A stretch of DNA of 64,000 bases from Bacillus sp. CH140a_4T (GCF_008923725.1 NZ_WBPF01000016.1:62001-126000), one strand, 5' to 3'; shown: positions 50,294 through 60,927, counted from the stretch's first letter. Notes: a model not told the origin generated them from the letters alone. Program-made: numbers and translations.

Positions 50294-51346
50294 TTATGGT
50301 GTAAAGCGACTAAATTTTAGTGGTCCGTGATATATTTTCTCGGCTAATGAATCACTATGATGAATGTAATGTTCGTACGGGGGAATCGTGTTGACATACA
50401 TAAGCCAAATGGCCCCTTTTTGATCCATAATGGTGGAAAGCTCTAGCTCGAATAACGAAGAATAAGATTGATCTAATGCTTGAAACACTTCATTTATAAT
50501 GTCATGTAAAGCATCTTGTAATAATTGTACCCCAGTACTAGATAGTATGTATTTAATTTTTGAAAATGAATGCAGCGAAGAATCATCTGTTGCCGAAAGT
50601 AAAAGTTGATTCGGAAATGAGCTTTTTTGTATAAATTGACCGATAACGTTCCACTGCTGTTCTTTATTCTTTTGCAAAATGGTCCGAATATGGAGTGGGT
50701 ATGTTAATTGATTTGGTGGCTGCAGCATTGTATGGGTGATGTAACGTGCTGATCGTATGTTACGTTTGTACCAAGATATAAATTCATCTGTCCGTTTGAT
50801 TGAAGTAGAAGTATGATAGGCGTCACTTATAATATCGATATGAAACGTTTTATTTTTGTAAGCGATCCGGTACAGATTTTCAATAGAATATGTATGAGTA
50901 GGACGTATAATAATATCTTTTGTTTTTAATAACAGCTTAAAAACGTTTTGTATCGTTGCTGTTTCAAATTTTGGTATATAAGGAGATAATTTTTTATTCG
51001 TGAGAAATAAATCGTGTAGTTCGCTTAAGTCAATGAGTGTGTTATTTAAAAAGGTAGTGGTAGGGCGGTTGTGTAATGAGTGAATAATTGACTTTGCTTT
51101 TTCGAAGTCTGTTTCTTCGTTAAAAGAGGAACGATCGTATATATAAGAAGGAATAGGGAATATTTGCTCTTTCCATTTTCCTGTATCAGTATCATAAATC
51201 AGACCAGAAATAAGATCTGTTTTAGGATCAATACCAAATGGCGTAAACTGGGCAACGACATTATGATAAAGCCGAGCGCGTTTAGCGATTTCGGTGTAAT
51301 ACGTTTGCTCATAATGAGGCTGAGAAGTTAAAATACCGAGAACCAA
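50294..51346 (-). CDS. yheC: Endospore coat-associated YheC-like protein
   Basis: About 350 aa, same family as yheD. N-terminal LGILTSQPHYEQTYYTEIAKRARLYH, then IPSYIYDRSSF and an ATP-grasp-like C-terminal half (KDIIIRPTHTYSIENLYRI, YPLHIRTILQKNKEQQWNVIGQFIQK). The ATP-site motifs are less well kept than in yheD, so catalysis is uncertain. TTG at 51346 has AAAGGAG 8 nt upstream; GTG at 51355 overlaps it. First gene of a leftward yheC-yheD operon, as in B. subtilis. Confidence 0.85.
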   Translation of the reverse strand: MVLGILTSQPHYEQTYYTEIAKRARLYHNVVAQFTPFGIDPKTDLISGLIYDTDTGKWKEQIFPIPSYIYDRSSFNEETDFEKAKSIIHSLHNRPTTTFLNNTLIDLSELHDLFLTNKKLSPYIPKFETATIQNVFKLLLKTKDIIIRPTHTYSIENLYRIAYKNKTFHIDIISDAYHTSTSIKRTDEFISWYKRNIRSARYITHTMLQPPNQLTYPLHIRTILQKNKEQQWNVIGQFIQKSSFPNQLLLSATDDSSLHSFSKIKYILSSTGVQLLQDALHDIINEVFQALDQSYSSLFELELSTIMDQKGAIWLMYVNTIPPYEHYIHHSDSLAEKIYHGPLKFSRFTP

Positions 51347-51480
51347 CGAAATCACTCCTTTACTAACAAAATGTTGACATAATAGGCGAAGTTATATATT
51401 GCAAATACGTTTTTATACCATTATACTGTTGTCCGTATGATGATATGCTATAGTTTTGAAGAAGCGAAAGGTTGATTGCA

Positions 51481-52617
51481 ATGAATATATGGTTAAGTAT
51501 GTTAACGACGACAGGGATCGGAGCAATTATTGGAGGATTCACAAATCATTTAGCGATAAAAATGTTATTTCGTCCTCATCGTCCTATTTATATTGGAAAG
51601 TTTCAATTGCCATTTACACCAGGATTAATTCCGAAGCGCCGTGATGAGCTTGCTGTTCAATTAGGGAAAATGGTTGTTGAGCATTTGTTAACACCAGAAG
51701 GAATCGGAAAGAAGCTAACAAATGAAGAGTTTCAAAAAGGTTTAATCGACTGGGCACAAGTAGAAGTCGATAAAGTAATGACGAATGAACAATCACTGCG
51801 ACAAATGTTAGAAAAATGGAACGTAGCGCATGTAGAAAAAGAAGCAACTAGGAAAATCGAACATGTGATTACAGAAAAGATTGAGGCATTTTTAGAAGAG
51901 TACTATACATATACATGGGAACAGGCTTTACCTCATTCTGTTCATGAAAAAATAAAAAATACGATCCCAAATGTTTCGGCGTTTATCTTAGAGCGAGGCA
52001 TTAGGTTTTTTGAAAGTGAAGAGGGGAAAGCGCGTCTTTCAAAAATGATTGATGATTTCTTTGCTTCCAGGGGAACGCTACTTAACTTAGTCGGAATGTT
52101 TTTAGGGAATGTAAGTGTAGTGGATCGTGTGCAACCAGAAGTTATTAAGTTTTTAGGGCAAGATGGCACAAAGCAGCTTTTAACTGATGTACTGCAAAAA
52201 GAGTGGGAAAAGTTAAAAGGAAGAGATGTAAAAGAATTAGAAACGTTTGTAGAAAAAGAAATGATTGTAAGCTCCATATTGTCAGCAGTTAAAGTTGAGG
52301 AAACAGTGAGTAAATTTTTAAACCAATCTGTGCAGCAAGTATGTGAGCCAGTTCGAGAAACAATCAAGGAAAAGCTAGTCCCAAGTGCTGTAACGAAAGG
52401 CTTGAAGTGGGGAACAGAAAACGTAGCGAGTATATTAAACAATCTCCACCTTGCGGAAATTGTCCAGCAAGAAGTATCTACATTTTCAACGGAGAGACTA
52501 GAAGATTTAGTGCTATCCATTACGAAAAATGAACTAAAAATGATTACGTATTTAGGTGCCTTATTAGGCGGGATGATTGGACTCATACAAGGGGTATTAC
52601 TGTTGTTCCTTAGGTAG
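51481..52617 (+). CDS. yheB: DUF445 membrane protein YheB
   Basis: 378 aa (B. subtilis YheB is 377). N-terminal helix with [47 protein letters not shown], the DUF445 signature (TNxxAIxMLFxP...PFTPGxIPK), a long helical middle part and a C-terminal hydrophobic segment ([21 protein letters not shown]). Function unknown; the B. subtilis gene is associated with sporulation. ATG at 51481 with GAAAGG upstream; an in-frame TTG at 51472 is an alternative. Divergent from yheC. Confidence 0.9.
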   Translation: MNIWLSMLTTTGIGAIIGGFTNHLAIKMLFRPHRPIYIGKFQLPFTPGLIPKRRDELAVQLGKMVVEHLLTPEGIGKKLTNEEFQKGLIDWAQVEVDKVMTNEQSLRQMLEKWNVAHVEKEATRKIEHVITEKIEAFLEEYYTYTWEQALPHSVHEKIKNTIPNVSAFILERGIRFFESEEGKARLSKMIDDFFASRGTLLNLVGMFLGNVSVVDRVQPEVIKFLGQDGTKQLLTDVLQKEWEKLKGRDVKELETFVEKEMIVSSILSAVKVEETVSKFLNQSVQQVCEPVRETIKEKLVPSAVTKGLKWGTENVASILNNLHLAEIVQQEVSTFSTERLEDLVLSITKNELKMITYLGALLGGMIGLIQGVLLLFLR

Positions 52618-52760
52618 TAAAGATAAGTACATAGAAATAAAAGTGAAATTTCTTCACATCTCTTGCATAGTTTGATATGGTAAGAAGAGGTGCGTATGTA
52701 AATGCACTTAAAAGGCAGTGTGAGCGAAAAGCGCTAGCCTTCTAAAGGAGGAAAAATAAA

Positions 52761-53117
52761 ATGACAAAAAACATTCATGATGTTGCATATGAATTACAAA
52801 AAGCAATCGCTGAAAACGAAGACTTCCAAACATTAAAAGAGAGCTACGCAGCAGTACAAGGTGACGAAGCGTCAAAGAACTTATTCGATGAGTTCCGCAC
52901 AATGCAACTTGGCCTACAACAAAAAATGATGCAAGGTCAAGAAATCACTGAAGAAGATAACCAAAAAGCACAAGAAGTTGTAGCTCGCATTCAACAAGAT
53001 GCTAAAATCACAAAGTTAATGGAAACTGAGCAACGCCTAAACATCGTTATCACTGACGTTAACAAAATTATCATGAAGCCACTTGAAGATTTATATAACG
53101 CGCAACAACAAGCGTAA
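52761..53117 (+). CDS. yheA: YheA/YmcA/YlbF-family protein
   Basis: 118 aa, all-helical. DUF964/com_ylbF fold: [45 protein letters not shown]. Related YlbF and YmcA act with YaaT in RNA maturation through RNase Y; the YheA role is not established. AAAGGAGG precedes the ATG. Ends in a strong terminator. Confidence 0.92.
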   Translation: MTKNIHDVAYELQKAIAENEDFQTLKESYAAVQGDEASKNLFDEFRTMQLGLQQKMMQGQEITEEDNQKAQEVVARIQQDAKITKLMETEQRLNIVITDVNKIIMKPLEDLYNAQQQA

Positions 53118-53123
53118 TGAAGG

Positions 53124-53152
53124 AAGACGCCCCTAGGATGGGGCGTCTTTTT
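53124..53152. terminator. Terminator after yheA
   Basis: AAGACGCCCC and GGGGCGTCTT around TAGGAT, then TTTT. Confidence 0.88.
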
Positions 53153-53157
53153 GTTTG

Positions 53158-53778
53158 TTATTTGTGGAAATACTTCGTTTCAATATTCTTTTCCTTCAAA
53201 AACTTTTCGATCTCTTTTTGCTTTCTTCCATTAACTTTCTCAAAGCGTTTTGTAAAAGAAAAATCCGTTTTGAATAAGTTACCATTTTGAGCGAGTTTGT
53301 CTAATTCTTGCTCTAGTTCTACTGATAGTGCTGTAGACGCTGAAATGAATTCATACATTTCTTTCGAAGGTTTTATGTAATCATTAGGGATCGTATTGTT
53401 ACTAATAAAATTATGGAAGTTCGCGTCGTTTTGTTTTGCTAAATCTACAAGTTGTTGTAATTTATTTCGGTCGGATTCCGTGACATTCTCATCAGACATG
53501 GCTGACGAAAGTGGAACGATGTTTTCGTCTAAATCTCCGCTATAATCTAAATACTTTTTTATATTTTGTTTCATTTCATCTTCATTAATCGTTTCATTCT
53601 TTTTTGAGGAAGTGAATATCGTTTCTGGAATTTTAATCGTAACATCTTTAATAGATTGTACATCTTCTAATTTATCATATCGTGTATCATTTGCTTCATT
53701 AGATTGTGTATCGTGTGAACAAGCTGATAGCAATAAAATTGTAAGTAACATAAGTGGATATAAAGTATATTTCTTCAT
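53158..53778 (-). CDS. NDxxF-motif lipoprotein
   Basis: 206 aa. Lipoprotein signal ending LLSAC (Cys at 20), then a helical domain. It contains NDANFHNFISNNTIPNDYIKPSKEMYEFISAS, in which NDxxF is the marker of a Bacillus lipoprotein family of unknown function. It starts 25 bases after the DUF1700 gene on the same strand and is probably cotranscribed with it. Confidence 0.78.
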   Translation of the reverse strand: MKKYTLYPLMLLTILLLSACSHDTQSNEANDTRYDKLEDVQSIKDVTIKIPETIFTSSKKNETINEDEMKQNIKKYLDYSGDLDENIVPLSSAMSDENVTESDRNKLQQLVDLAKQNDANFHNFISNNTIPNDYIKPSKEMYEFISASTALSVELEQELDKLAQNGNLFKTDFSFTKRFEKVNGRKQKEIEKFLKEKNIETKYFHK

Positions 53779-53802
53779 TTTAATCTCCTTTTACATTCAT
53801 TA

Positions 53803-54360
53803 TTATCTTTGTAAAATAGCTACATTCCATTTCAAGTACTTAACTAAAGCTGCGTATAGATGTTTTATCATTTGATAACATATGACGGATATGAGCAAAC
53901 CGCTGCAAAAAGCGATGAACACATTATAAACATCGGAATAACTAATTTGATGAAACCCTTTGAAAAATCCTAATCCTATTAATAAAATAGGTGAAATAAT
54001 TAATAATGGAGTAGCAATGATAAGTGCTAGAAGGATCGGTAATAAAAAGAGTAATACGAAAAAGGCGATAATGATAAAGGTAAAGTTTAAAACACTTAAG
54101 CTCATAACAGAAAATAGTGCAGTTATCATATTTTTAAAGCTTCGTTTATTGTCAGCATTGCTTATTGCATAGGAAACAGTAAGTTCTTTCGCGATCGTTT
54201 TAGGGTTTCCTAGTTTTCTAGCAATTTCTTCTTCACATTTCCCATCTTGTTTACCACTGATAAAATGAGTTTCATACTCCGAAATAATATCTTTCTTTTC
54301 TACATTAGGCATATTCCGCAGGGAAGAACTAAGTTGTTCCAAAAATTCACTTTTGTTCAT
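53803..54360 (-). CDS. DUF1700 (HAAS) membrane protein
   Basis: 185 aa. N-terminal HAAS helical domain (MNKSEFLEQLSSSLRNMPNVEKKDIISEYETHFISGKQDGKCEEEIARKLGNPKTIAKEL) and about four C-terminal helices. Such proteins are usually encoded next to PadR regulators and act as signalling partners; no PadR gene is seen here. ATG 54360 with AAGGAAAGTG upstream. Confidence 0.83.
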   Translation of the reverse strand: MNKSEFLEQLSSSLRNMPNVEKKDIISEYETHFISGKQDGKCEEEIARKLGNPKTIAKELTVSYAISNADNKRSFKNMITALFSVMSLSVLNFTFIIIAFFVLLFLLPILLALIIATPLLIISPILLIGLGFFKGFHQISYSDVYNVFIAFCSGLLISVICYQMIKHLYAALVKYLKWNVAILQR

Positions 54361-54605
54361 AATAATCACTTTCCTTTATAAAATGATGAATTACAAAACA
54401 CATTCCAATTGCTGGGCATTCCAATATTTACAAATATATCATTTAGTATTGTTCTTTGCAAGGTACTGTGAAGTTTTTAATACTGTGATGAGATGAAAGT
54501 TTTTCGTGCTTTTTTAGATGAAATATAAAAATATTATTTTAGGATAAATAAAGGGTTGTAAGCGGATTCTTTAATGGTTGTCAAAAAACTGTCAAATTCA
54601 TATCG

Positions 54606-54672
54606 TTGGAAAAATAATGCATTTGTAATATAATGATAAGCAATACTTCACCACGTTAATTAACTAGGTGAA
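54606..54672 (+). promoter_or_regulatory. alsSD promoter and downstream dyad
   Basis: TTGGAA (54606-54611), 17-nt spacer, TATAAT (54629-54634). A 26-bp dyad TTCACC-ACG-TTAATTAA-CTA-GGTGAA (54647-54672) lies just after the expected start. Upstream, TGTCAAA occurs twice (about 54579 and 54590) as a direct repeat. These are candidate regulator sites; no alsR gene is adjacent. Confidence 0.55.
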
Positions 54673-54719
54673 ATTAAAAATCTTTATTACACACATTATG
54701 AAATAAAGGGATGATTAGT

Positions 54720-56408
54720 TTGAGTACAGGTGTAAAAGCAAACGACGTGAAGACAAAAACAAAAGGAGCAGATCTTGTTGTTGATTGTTTAATTAAACAA
54801 GGTGTTACACATGTTTTCGGTATTCCAGGAGCGAAGATTGACTCTGTATTTGATGTACTGCAAGAAAGAGGACCAGAGTTAATTGTTTGTCGTCATGAAC
54901 AAAACGCAGCATTCATGGCAGCTGCTATTGGTAGATTAACAGGGAAACCGGGCGTATGTCTTGTAACTTCAGGACCAGGGACATCAAATTTAGCGACAGG
55001 TCTTGTTACTGCGAATGCGGAGAGTGATCCCGTTGTTGCTTTAGCTGGTGCAGTTCCACGTACGGATCGATTAAAACGTACGCATCAATCTATGGATAAT
55101 GCTGCATTATTCGAACCAATCACAAAATATAGTGTAGAAGTAGAGCATCCTGATAATGTGCCAGAAGCACTTAGTAATGCATTTAGAAGTGCGACTTCCA
55201 CAAATCCAGGCGCTACTTTAGTAAGTCTGCCGCAAGACGTTATGACTGCGGAAACGACTGTAGAGTCTATCGGTGCGCTTTCTAAGCCACAGCTTGGAAT
55301 CGCTCCCACACATGATATTACATATGTAGTAGAAAAAATAAAAGCAGCAAAATTACCGGTTATTTTACTCGGTATGAGAGCGAGCACAAATGAAGTGACG
55401 AAAGCCGTTCGTAAATTAATTGCGGATACAGAACTTCCTGTCGTTGAAACATATCAAGCAGCTGGTGCCATTTCACGTGAGTTAGAAGATCATTTCTTCG
55501 GCCGCGTTGGATTATTCCGTAACCAACCAGGTGATATTTTACTAGAAGAGGCAGACCTTGTTATTTCGATCGGTTATGACCCAATTGAGTATGATCCGAA
55601 ATTCTGGAATAAACTTGGAGACAGAACAATTATTCATCTTGATGATCATCAAGCAGATATCGACCATGATTACCAACCAGAGCGTGAATTAATTGGCGAT
55701 ATCGCTTTAACAGTAAATAGCATTGCAGAAAAATTACCGAAACTTGTATTAAGTTCGAAATCAGAAGCAGTGTTAGAACGATTACGCGCGAAATTATCAG
55801 AACAAGCAGAAGTTCCAAACCGTGCTTCAGAAGGTGTTACGCATCCGCTTCAAGTTATTCGTACACTTCGTTCTTTAATTAGTGACGATACAACTGTGAC
55901 ATGTGACATCGGTTCACATTCTATTTGGATGGCAAGATGTTTCCGTTCTTATGAACCACGTAGATTATTATTTAGTAACGGTATGCAAACGTTAGGTGTT
56001 GCACTTCCTTGGGCAATTGCCGCTACTTTAGTTGAACCGGGCAAGAAAGTTGTTTCCGTGTCAGGTGATGGTGGTTTCTTATTCTCTTCGATGGAATTAG
56101 AAACAGCGGTACGTTTAAACGCACCGATCGTACATCTTGTATGGAGAGACGGTACGTATGATATGGTTGCGTTCCAACAAATGATGAAATACGGTAGAAC
56201 ATCAGCTACAGAGTTTGGCGATGTCGATCTTGTGAAATATGCAGAAAGCTTCGGTGCAAAAGGTCTTCGCGTTAACACGCCTGATGAATTAGAAGGTGTA
56301 TTAAAAGAAGCACTAGCAGCAGACGGCCCTGTCATTATTGATGTTCCAATTGACTACCGTGATAACATTAAATTAAGCGAAAAATTATTACCAAACCAAT
56401 TAAACTAA
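54720..56408 (+). CDS. alsS: Catabolic acetolactate synthase AlsS
   Basis: 562-aa ThDP enzyme that condenses two pyruvate to alpha-acetolactate for acetoin production. ThDP motifs: glutamate in [40 protein letters not shown] and [21 protein letters not shown]. It lacks the regulatory-subunit dependence of biosynthetic enzymes and matches AlsS in length. TTG at 54720 has AAAGGGATG upstream and gives MSTGVKAN; ATG at 54711 is an alternative. Forms an operon with alsD. Confidence 0.93.
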   Translation: MSTGVKANDVKTKTKGADLVVDCLIKQGVTHVFGIPGAKIDSVFDVLQERGPELIVCRHEQNAAFMAAAIGRLTGKPGVCLVTSGPGTSNLATGLVTANAESDPVVALAGAVPRTDRLKRTHQSMDNAALFEPITKYSVEVEHPDNVPEALSNAFRSATSTNPGATLVSLPQDVMTAETTVESIGALSKPQLGIAPTHDITYVVEKIKAAKLPVILLGMRASTNEVTKAVRKLIADTELPVVETYQAAGAISRELEDHFFGRVGLFRNQPGDILLEEADLVISIGYDPIEYDPKFWNKLGDRTIIHLDDHQADIDHDYQPERELIGDIALTVNSIAEKLPKLVLSSKSEAVLERLRAKLSEQAEVPNRASEGVTHPLQVIRTLRSLISDDTTVTCDIGSHSIWMARCFRSYEPRRLLFSNGMQTLGVALPWAIAATLVEPGKKVVSVSGDGGFLFSSMELETAVRLNAPIVHLVWRDGTYDMVAFQQMMKYGRTSATEFGDVDLVKYAESFGAKGLRVNTPDELEGVLKEALAADGPVIIDVPIDYRDNIKLSEKLLPNQLN

Positions 56409-56424
56409 TGGAGGCATGATTGAG

Positions 56425-57183
56425 ATGACTGTTGCACAACTCATTGATATTGATGCAAAAAGAACGAAAATGAGTAATGAAGTATATCAAACATCTACAA
56501 TGCTTGCGCTATTAGATGGTATATATGATGGTGTGATTAGCTTTGAGGAATTGAAAGAACGTGGTGATTTCGGCATCGGCACATTTGATCAATTAGATGG
56601 TGAAATGATTGCGTTTGATAACGAATTTTATCATTTACGTTCAGACGGTTCAGCAGAAAAAGTAGAACCGGAAGAAACAACACCGTTTGCGACTGTAACG
56701 TTTTTTGAAAAAGAAATGAGTTATACAGTAGAGCGCCCGATGAATCGTGAAGAAGTTGAGGCATTATTACATGAATTAATGCCAAGTAAAAATTTATTTT
56801 ACGCTATTCGAATGGACGGTACATTCCGTGAAGTAAGAACGAGAACGGTTCCAAGACAAGAAAAACCGTATACACCGCTCGTTGAAGTGACGAAATCACA
56901 ACCAATCTTTTCATTTAAACATACAGAAGGTACGCTTGCTGGATTTTGGACACCAGATTACGCGCAAGGTATTGGTGTAGCTGGTTTCCACTTACATTAC
57001 ATTGACGATGCAAGAAGCGGAGGCGGACATGTTTTCGATTATGTTGTAGAAAACTGTACGATCCAAATTTGTCAAAAGGCTCATATGCATTTAGCACTTC
57101 CAGAAACAGCTGATTTTATGGCGGCTGAATTATCAAGAGAAAACTTAGAGGATAATATCGCGACTGCGGAAGGTGCGGAGTAA
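56425..57183 (+). CDS. alsD: Alpha-acetolactate decarboxylase AlsD
   Basis: 252-aa zinc enzyme converting acetolactate to acetoin. Zn ligands and core in GVAGFHLHYIDDARSGGGHVFDYV, with substrate region YQTSTMLALLDGIYDGVISFEEL. The gene follows alsS by 16 bases; ATG at 56425 is 10 nt from GGAGG, and ATG at 56416 is too close to it. The pair moves pyruvate to neutral acetoin during overflow metabolism. Confidence 0.93.
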   Translation: MTVAQLIDIDAKRTKMSNEVYQTSTMLALLDGIYDGVISFEELKERGDFGIGTFDQLDGEMIAFDNEFYHLRSDGSAEKVEPEETTPFATVTFFEKEMSYTVERPMNREEVEALLHELMPSKNLFYAIRMDGTFREVRTRTVPRQEKPYTPLVEVTKSQPIFSFKHTEGTLAGFWTPDYAQGIGVAGFHLHYIDDARSGGGHVFDYVVENCTIQICQKAHMHLALPETADFMAAELSRENLEDNIATAEGAE

Positions 57184-57188
57184 AAGGG

Positions 57189-57222
57189 AGAGACTGTTCC
57201 ATTGTGGAGCAGTCTTCTTTTA
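57189..57222 (+). terminator. Terminator of alsSD
   Basis: AGACTGTTCCA and TGGAGCAGTCT with one wobble and a tight loop, followed by TCTTTTATTT. Just after it (57224-57262) is a single unit resembling the 41-bp repeat seen at 62520. Confidence 0.75.
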
Positions 57223-57265
57223 TTTGTCGGTAAGTCGATATTCCTTGTCGAATCGTTGCTATCAT

Positions 57266-57883
57266 TTATTTTTTTGAAACAAACGGATGCCCTTCATAAT
57301 AAAAACGCCACGGATAATGTACAGCTTCTTCTGCATAGGCGATGTTAATGCGAGGTCCTGCTGTTATTTGATATTGTGATGACATGTGTTCTTCTTCTCG
57401 GACCAGTTCAATATGTAATGTGTCACTTTGTAACGATACGCCGCGTTCTTCTAAAGTAATTCCGAGTGCACGGCATAGTTTGCCAGGGCCGCTCGTTAAA
57501 TTTTTGTACTGCGCTTTTGTAATTTCGGTTTTGTTGTAGCGTGCTAGTTTTATTTCTTCTATTCCATCTACCGGTTCAAGTGCTCGAATGAGAACACCTT
57601 GTGGGGTGCCAACTGGCGCTGTAATGACGTTAAAACAATGATACATACCGTAAATTAAATATACGTAAGCATGTCCCGGTGCGCCAAACATGACTTCTGT
57701 ACGGTCTGTTCGTCTGCCGCCGTAACTATGTGCGGCCTTATCATCGGGACCTTTGTATGCTTCTACTTCTACAATGATTCCGCTTCGTTTTATTCCATCT
57801 ACAATATGTACAAGTTTTTGTCCGAGTAACTTCTTTGCGACTTCTAACGTATCGCCTTCATAAAAGGAAGGTGGTGCTTGCAT
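57266..57883 (-). CDS. 3-methyladenine DNA glycosylase, AAG/MPG family
   Basis: 205-aa base-excision repair enzyme that removes alkylated purines. Family motifs: [60 protein letters not shown] (catalytic Glu and Tyr-intercalation region) and [21 protein letters not shown] upstream of the ATG. Monocistronic. Confidence 0.93.
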   Translation of the reverse strand: MQAPPSFYEGDTLEVAKKLLGQKLVHIVDGIKRSGIIVEVEAYKGPDDKAAHSYGGRRTDRTEVMFGAPGHAYVYLIYGMYHCFNVITAPVGTPQGVLIRALEPVDGIEEIKLARYNKTEITKAQYKNLTSGPGKLCRALGITLEERGVSLQSDTLHIELVREEEHMSSQYQITAGPRINIAYAEEAVHYPWRFYYEGHPFVSKK

Positions 57884-58017
57884 TGTACTATCTCCTTTGC
57901 TAAGTGTATATGTATATAGTAAACCAAATTTTCAGTAGTAATTCTAACTCGTTCTATTTGCTACATTTATTTCATAAATTATGGATAGAGTACAACAGCG
58001 AAGAGGGGGAGTGCGAC

Positions 58018-58890
58018 ATGATTTATCGCTTACTAGCTCTTAATATAGATGGGACACTACTATACAACAACGGAAAAATTGCAAAAGGATTACGAGAAAC
58101 AATTGAATTTGTGAAAAGAAAAGATGTATACGTTACATTGTTTACGAGCCGTAATTTTCAGTCCGCTCATAAAGTTGCAAAGGCGCTAAAATTAGATTCT
58201 ATATTAGTGACACACGGCGGTGCTTTCGTTTCAGCAACGATAGATAAGCCGTACGTTCAAAGGAGATTATCGGAAGAGAAGACGTTTAACATTGTGCAAG
58301 TGTTAGAGCACTTTGATTGTAACGTACGCATTTCTCATGAACGGTTTTCAATCGGAAATCGTGAGAGAAATACACCAAACTTAATTGCGCGTACTGTATT
58401 ATCAAGCGCAGATCCATTATTTTATCCAGTTCAATTTGTAGACTCGTTAGGTGATGCGCTTCGTGATCATCCAGTAGCGGCACCAAAAATTGATGTTATT
58501 TTCCAAAGTAAAGGTGAAAAAGAACGAGGGTTAAATACATTACGAAAAGCATTTCAAGATATAGAGTATGTTGATTGTGATTCAAAACGAATAGAAATCT
58601 TGCCGCAAAATGTATCAAAATTACGTGGATTACAATTGCTTGGAGAGCATTTAAATATTTCGCTAAACGAAATGGTTGCGATTGGAGATAGTTTAGAAGA
58701 TCTAGAAGTAATTGAAAATGTAGGGCTTGGTGTAGCGATGGGGAACTCGCCTGTAGAATTAAAGCAAGCAGCCGACTGGATTACACGTTCAAATAGTGAG
58801 AACGGTGTAGAGTATATGATTAAAGAACATTTCCGTAAGCAATTCCCGCTTCCGTTTTTGAAGAATCATAAAAATACACCGAAACGATGA
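58018..58890 (+). CDS. yhaX: HAD-superfamily (Cof-type) protein YhaX, nucleophile position Asn
   Basis: 290 aa, HAD subfamily IIB with a Cof-type cap. Motif I reads LLALNIDGTLL: the first aspartate of DxDGT, the nucleophile, is Asn. Motifs II (TLFTSRN), III (Lys in VSKLRGLQLL) and IV (GDSLEDLEV) are intact. Gene order before hemZ matches B. subtilis yhaX, a sigma-E-controlled gene. GGGGGAG is 6 nt before ATG 58018; an in-frame ATG at 57904 would add 38 residues over the promoter. CATAAATT near 57977 could be a sigma-E -10 box. Confidence 0.82.
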   Translation: MIYRLLALNIDGTLLYNNGKIAKGLRETIEFVKRKDVYVTLFTSRNFQSAHKVAKALKLDSILVTHGGAFVSATIDKPYVQRRLSEEKTFNIVQVLEHFDCNVRISHERFSIGNRERNTPNLIARTVLSSADPLFYPVQFVDSLGDALRDHPVAAPKIDVIFQSKGEKERGLNTLRKAFQDIEYVDCDSKRIEILPQNVSKLRGLQLLGEHLNISLNEMVAIGDSLEDLEVIENVGLGVAMGNSPVELKQAADWITRSNSENGVEYMIKEHFRKQFPLPFLKNHKNTPKR

Positions 58891-58893
58891 AAG

Positions 58894-58924
58894 AAAAACG
58901 TAGCGAAAACGCTACGTTTTTTCT
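58894..58924. terminator. Bidirectional terminator
   Basis: AAAACGTAGCG-AAAA-CGCTACGTTTT with T and A runs, between convergent yhaX and the amidase gene. Confidence 0.9.
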
Positions 58925-58927
58925 TGT

Positions 58928-60667
58928 TTAAGCTTCAATAACCTTAAGCATGCGATTTAAAAATGCGGCTGATTCAGCACGTGTTGCTGTGCCTTTTGGT
59001 ACGAATTCATTCCGTTCGTTCCCTTTTACGATTCCGTATGCGTAAACATTTTGTAATGCCTTCTTATCATATGCTAAATCTTGGTCAATGAATGGCAATT
59101 TCATTTCTTTTCTATAAATTGAGTTATATGCTAATGCACGGTCAATCATAATAACAGCTTCATCACGCTTTATTGTAGCGGTTGGATCAAATTTATTATT
59201 CCCGCGGCCACTAATGATACCTGCGCTAGCGGCACGATTAATTCCGTCTACTAAAGATGGATGTGCTTCGTGTAAGTCTGTAAATTTAGCGTTTCCAGCA
59301 GGTAAATTTAAAGCTCTTGACATTAAATTTGCAAATTCAGCTCGTGTTACGAGGCGGTTTGGCCAGTAAGAACCATTGCCATCACCGAACATGATTTTCC
59401 TAGCTGCTAACTGACGAATATCTTGTTCATACCATCCACCTGTAATGTCGTCTTTTTCATGAGGGACTTCTGGAGGCGGAATAACATCTTTATGATGTTC
59501 ATTATAGTAAGCGTTCGTGCCTTTTAAGAAAGCATCCCATTGCCCGCGTTGAATCATAAATGCAGGGCAGTTTTTTCCGCTCCAAAATTGATGCTTTTGA
59601 ACGTGATCTAGAGATATGTTTAATTCGTTCATTAAATAAGCAGCTAATTTGCGGGCATTTTCTACCGCTTTCGTATAATCTCCATCACTATTCACAGCAA
59701 TTTCAATTCCGATAGATTCATAGTTTCCTGTCTTATTTCCAGCATGCCAACCAACTTCATTTAATGGAAGATGTTGATAAATTTCTTTATCATCGACAGT
59801 AAAATGCCAAGATGCTGAACGATCAGTCTGCCCACGTGCTTGGCTATCTAAGTACTTCGCATGATTTAACGCGTTAGCACCCTTACTTGTATTAGCAGTT
59901 TCATGAATTGTAATGTATTTCGGTTCCATTGCGTAGCCAGGACGAATGTTTTCATTTCCTTTTGGAACAATCATTTCTTTAAATGTAACACCATAAACGT
60001 TATTTGTAGGCAAATTAGATGGTGTTTTGAAGAAAGTTGCGCTTCTCTTTTCGATAGACCCTGTTTTTTCAAATAATGATGCTTTCGTACCTTCAAATGT
60101 AGCTGAAGGTGCATAAATCCATTTTTCAGTTCCATTCATTTGAATTTTAAACCAATTCCCAGCTTGTTCAGTAGGAGCTACTGTTTGTGGGTGTAATGTC
60201 GTTTCTTCTTTAAACGATTGGAAAGGGAATGAATATACTGATGTTTCTTCTGTTACAATTAATTTTTGATCCGAGAGTTTATGAATCTCTTGTACTTCTA
60301 AACTATTATTTTCCTTATTAACCCAACCAGAACCAAATGTAGTTTGCACGTAATATGCATTCCCTTTTTTCTTCGTTGCCTTTACTACTGGTTCAGCAAT
60401 TTCAATATTTGTTTTGGTTTTTAAGTCGTTTGAATCGTATAGTGGAAGTTTTGTTGATAAGTGGAGAAGGTATTCACCCGAGATTTCAAGATCACTTTCT
60501 TCGTCATGTCTATGCTGTTTTGCATGTTCTTCAATGCTTTTTAAAGCTTGTTCATCAATAGACAATTCCGCAGTTCTCTCTATATTTTCTGCGAATGAAT
60601 GGGTAGGTGCTATAAATGTTTGTAATGCCAAAGATAGTGCTAAAATGTTGCAAAACCTTTTTTTCAT
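58928..60667 (-). CDS. S-layer-anchored N-acetylmuramoyl-L-alanine amidase
   Basis: 579 aa. Signal peptide ending near SFAEN. Residues about 60-215 form SH3-like modules. An Amidase_2 domain (about 245-385) has zinc-site histidines in YITIHETANTS and HQFWSGKNCPAFM, plus GWHAGNKTGNYESIGIEIAVN. Three C-terminal SLH domains (about 405-579; TRAEFANLMSRAL, KRDEAVIMIDRAL, TRAESAAFLNRML) anchor the protein to pyruvylated secondary wall polymer. It is a peptidoglycan hydrolase, likely for wall turnover or cell separation. SLH anchoring is frequent in the B. cereus group. Confidence 0.92.
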   Translation of the reverse strand: MKKRFCNILALSLALQTFIAPTHSFAENIERTAELSIDEQALKSIEEHAKQHRHDEESDLEISGEYLLHLSTKLPLYDSNDLKTKTNIEIAEPVVKATKKKGNAYYVQTTFGSGWVNKENNSLEVQEIHKLSDQKLIVTEETSVYSFPFQSFKEETTLHPQTVAPTEQAGNWFKIQMNGTEKWIYAPSATFEGTKASLFEKTGSIEKRSATFFKTPSNLPTNNVYGVTFKEMIVPKGNENIRPGYAMEPKYITIHETANTSKGANALNHAKYLDSQARGQTDRSASWHFTVDDKEIYQHLPLNEVGWHAGNKTGNYESIGIEIAVNSDGDYTKAVENARKLAAYLMNELNISLDHVQKHQFWSGKNCPAFMIQRGQWDAFLKGTNAYYNEHHKDVIPPPEVPHEKDDITGGWYEQDIRQLAARKIMFGDGNGSYWPNRLVTRAEFANLMSRALNLPAGNAKFTDLHEAHPSLVDGINRAASAGIISGRGNNKFDPTATIKRDEAVIMIDRALAYNSIYRKEMKLPFIDQDLAYDKKALQNVYAYGIVKGNERNEFVPKGTATRAESAAFLNRMLKVIEA

Positions 60668-60927
60668 AGTTGTTTTTTAACACGTTATAGTATCTATGTC
60701 GTGTTAACAGTCCTCCTTTAAATGTATTTAAATTAGTAGCAAGTACTAATTACGTTATAGATTGTAACAAGAGTATATTCTAATGTCTATATAAATAGGG
60801 AAAGTTCGTGAAAAACCAATATTCAGTTTGTTTTAAATAGGATATAGAAATAAGGTAAAACCTTCTGTATTGACCTACAAACGCCCTTCAAGTAAACTAA
60901 AGAGAGTTTGCAAATGAAAAGGTGATA

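Noticed and set aside
54560-54610. Rex operator upstream of alsS
   Set aside because: The TGTCAAA pair is a direct repeat and does not match the palindromic TTGTGAAW4TTCACAA form.
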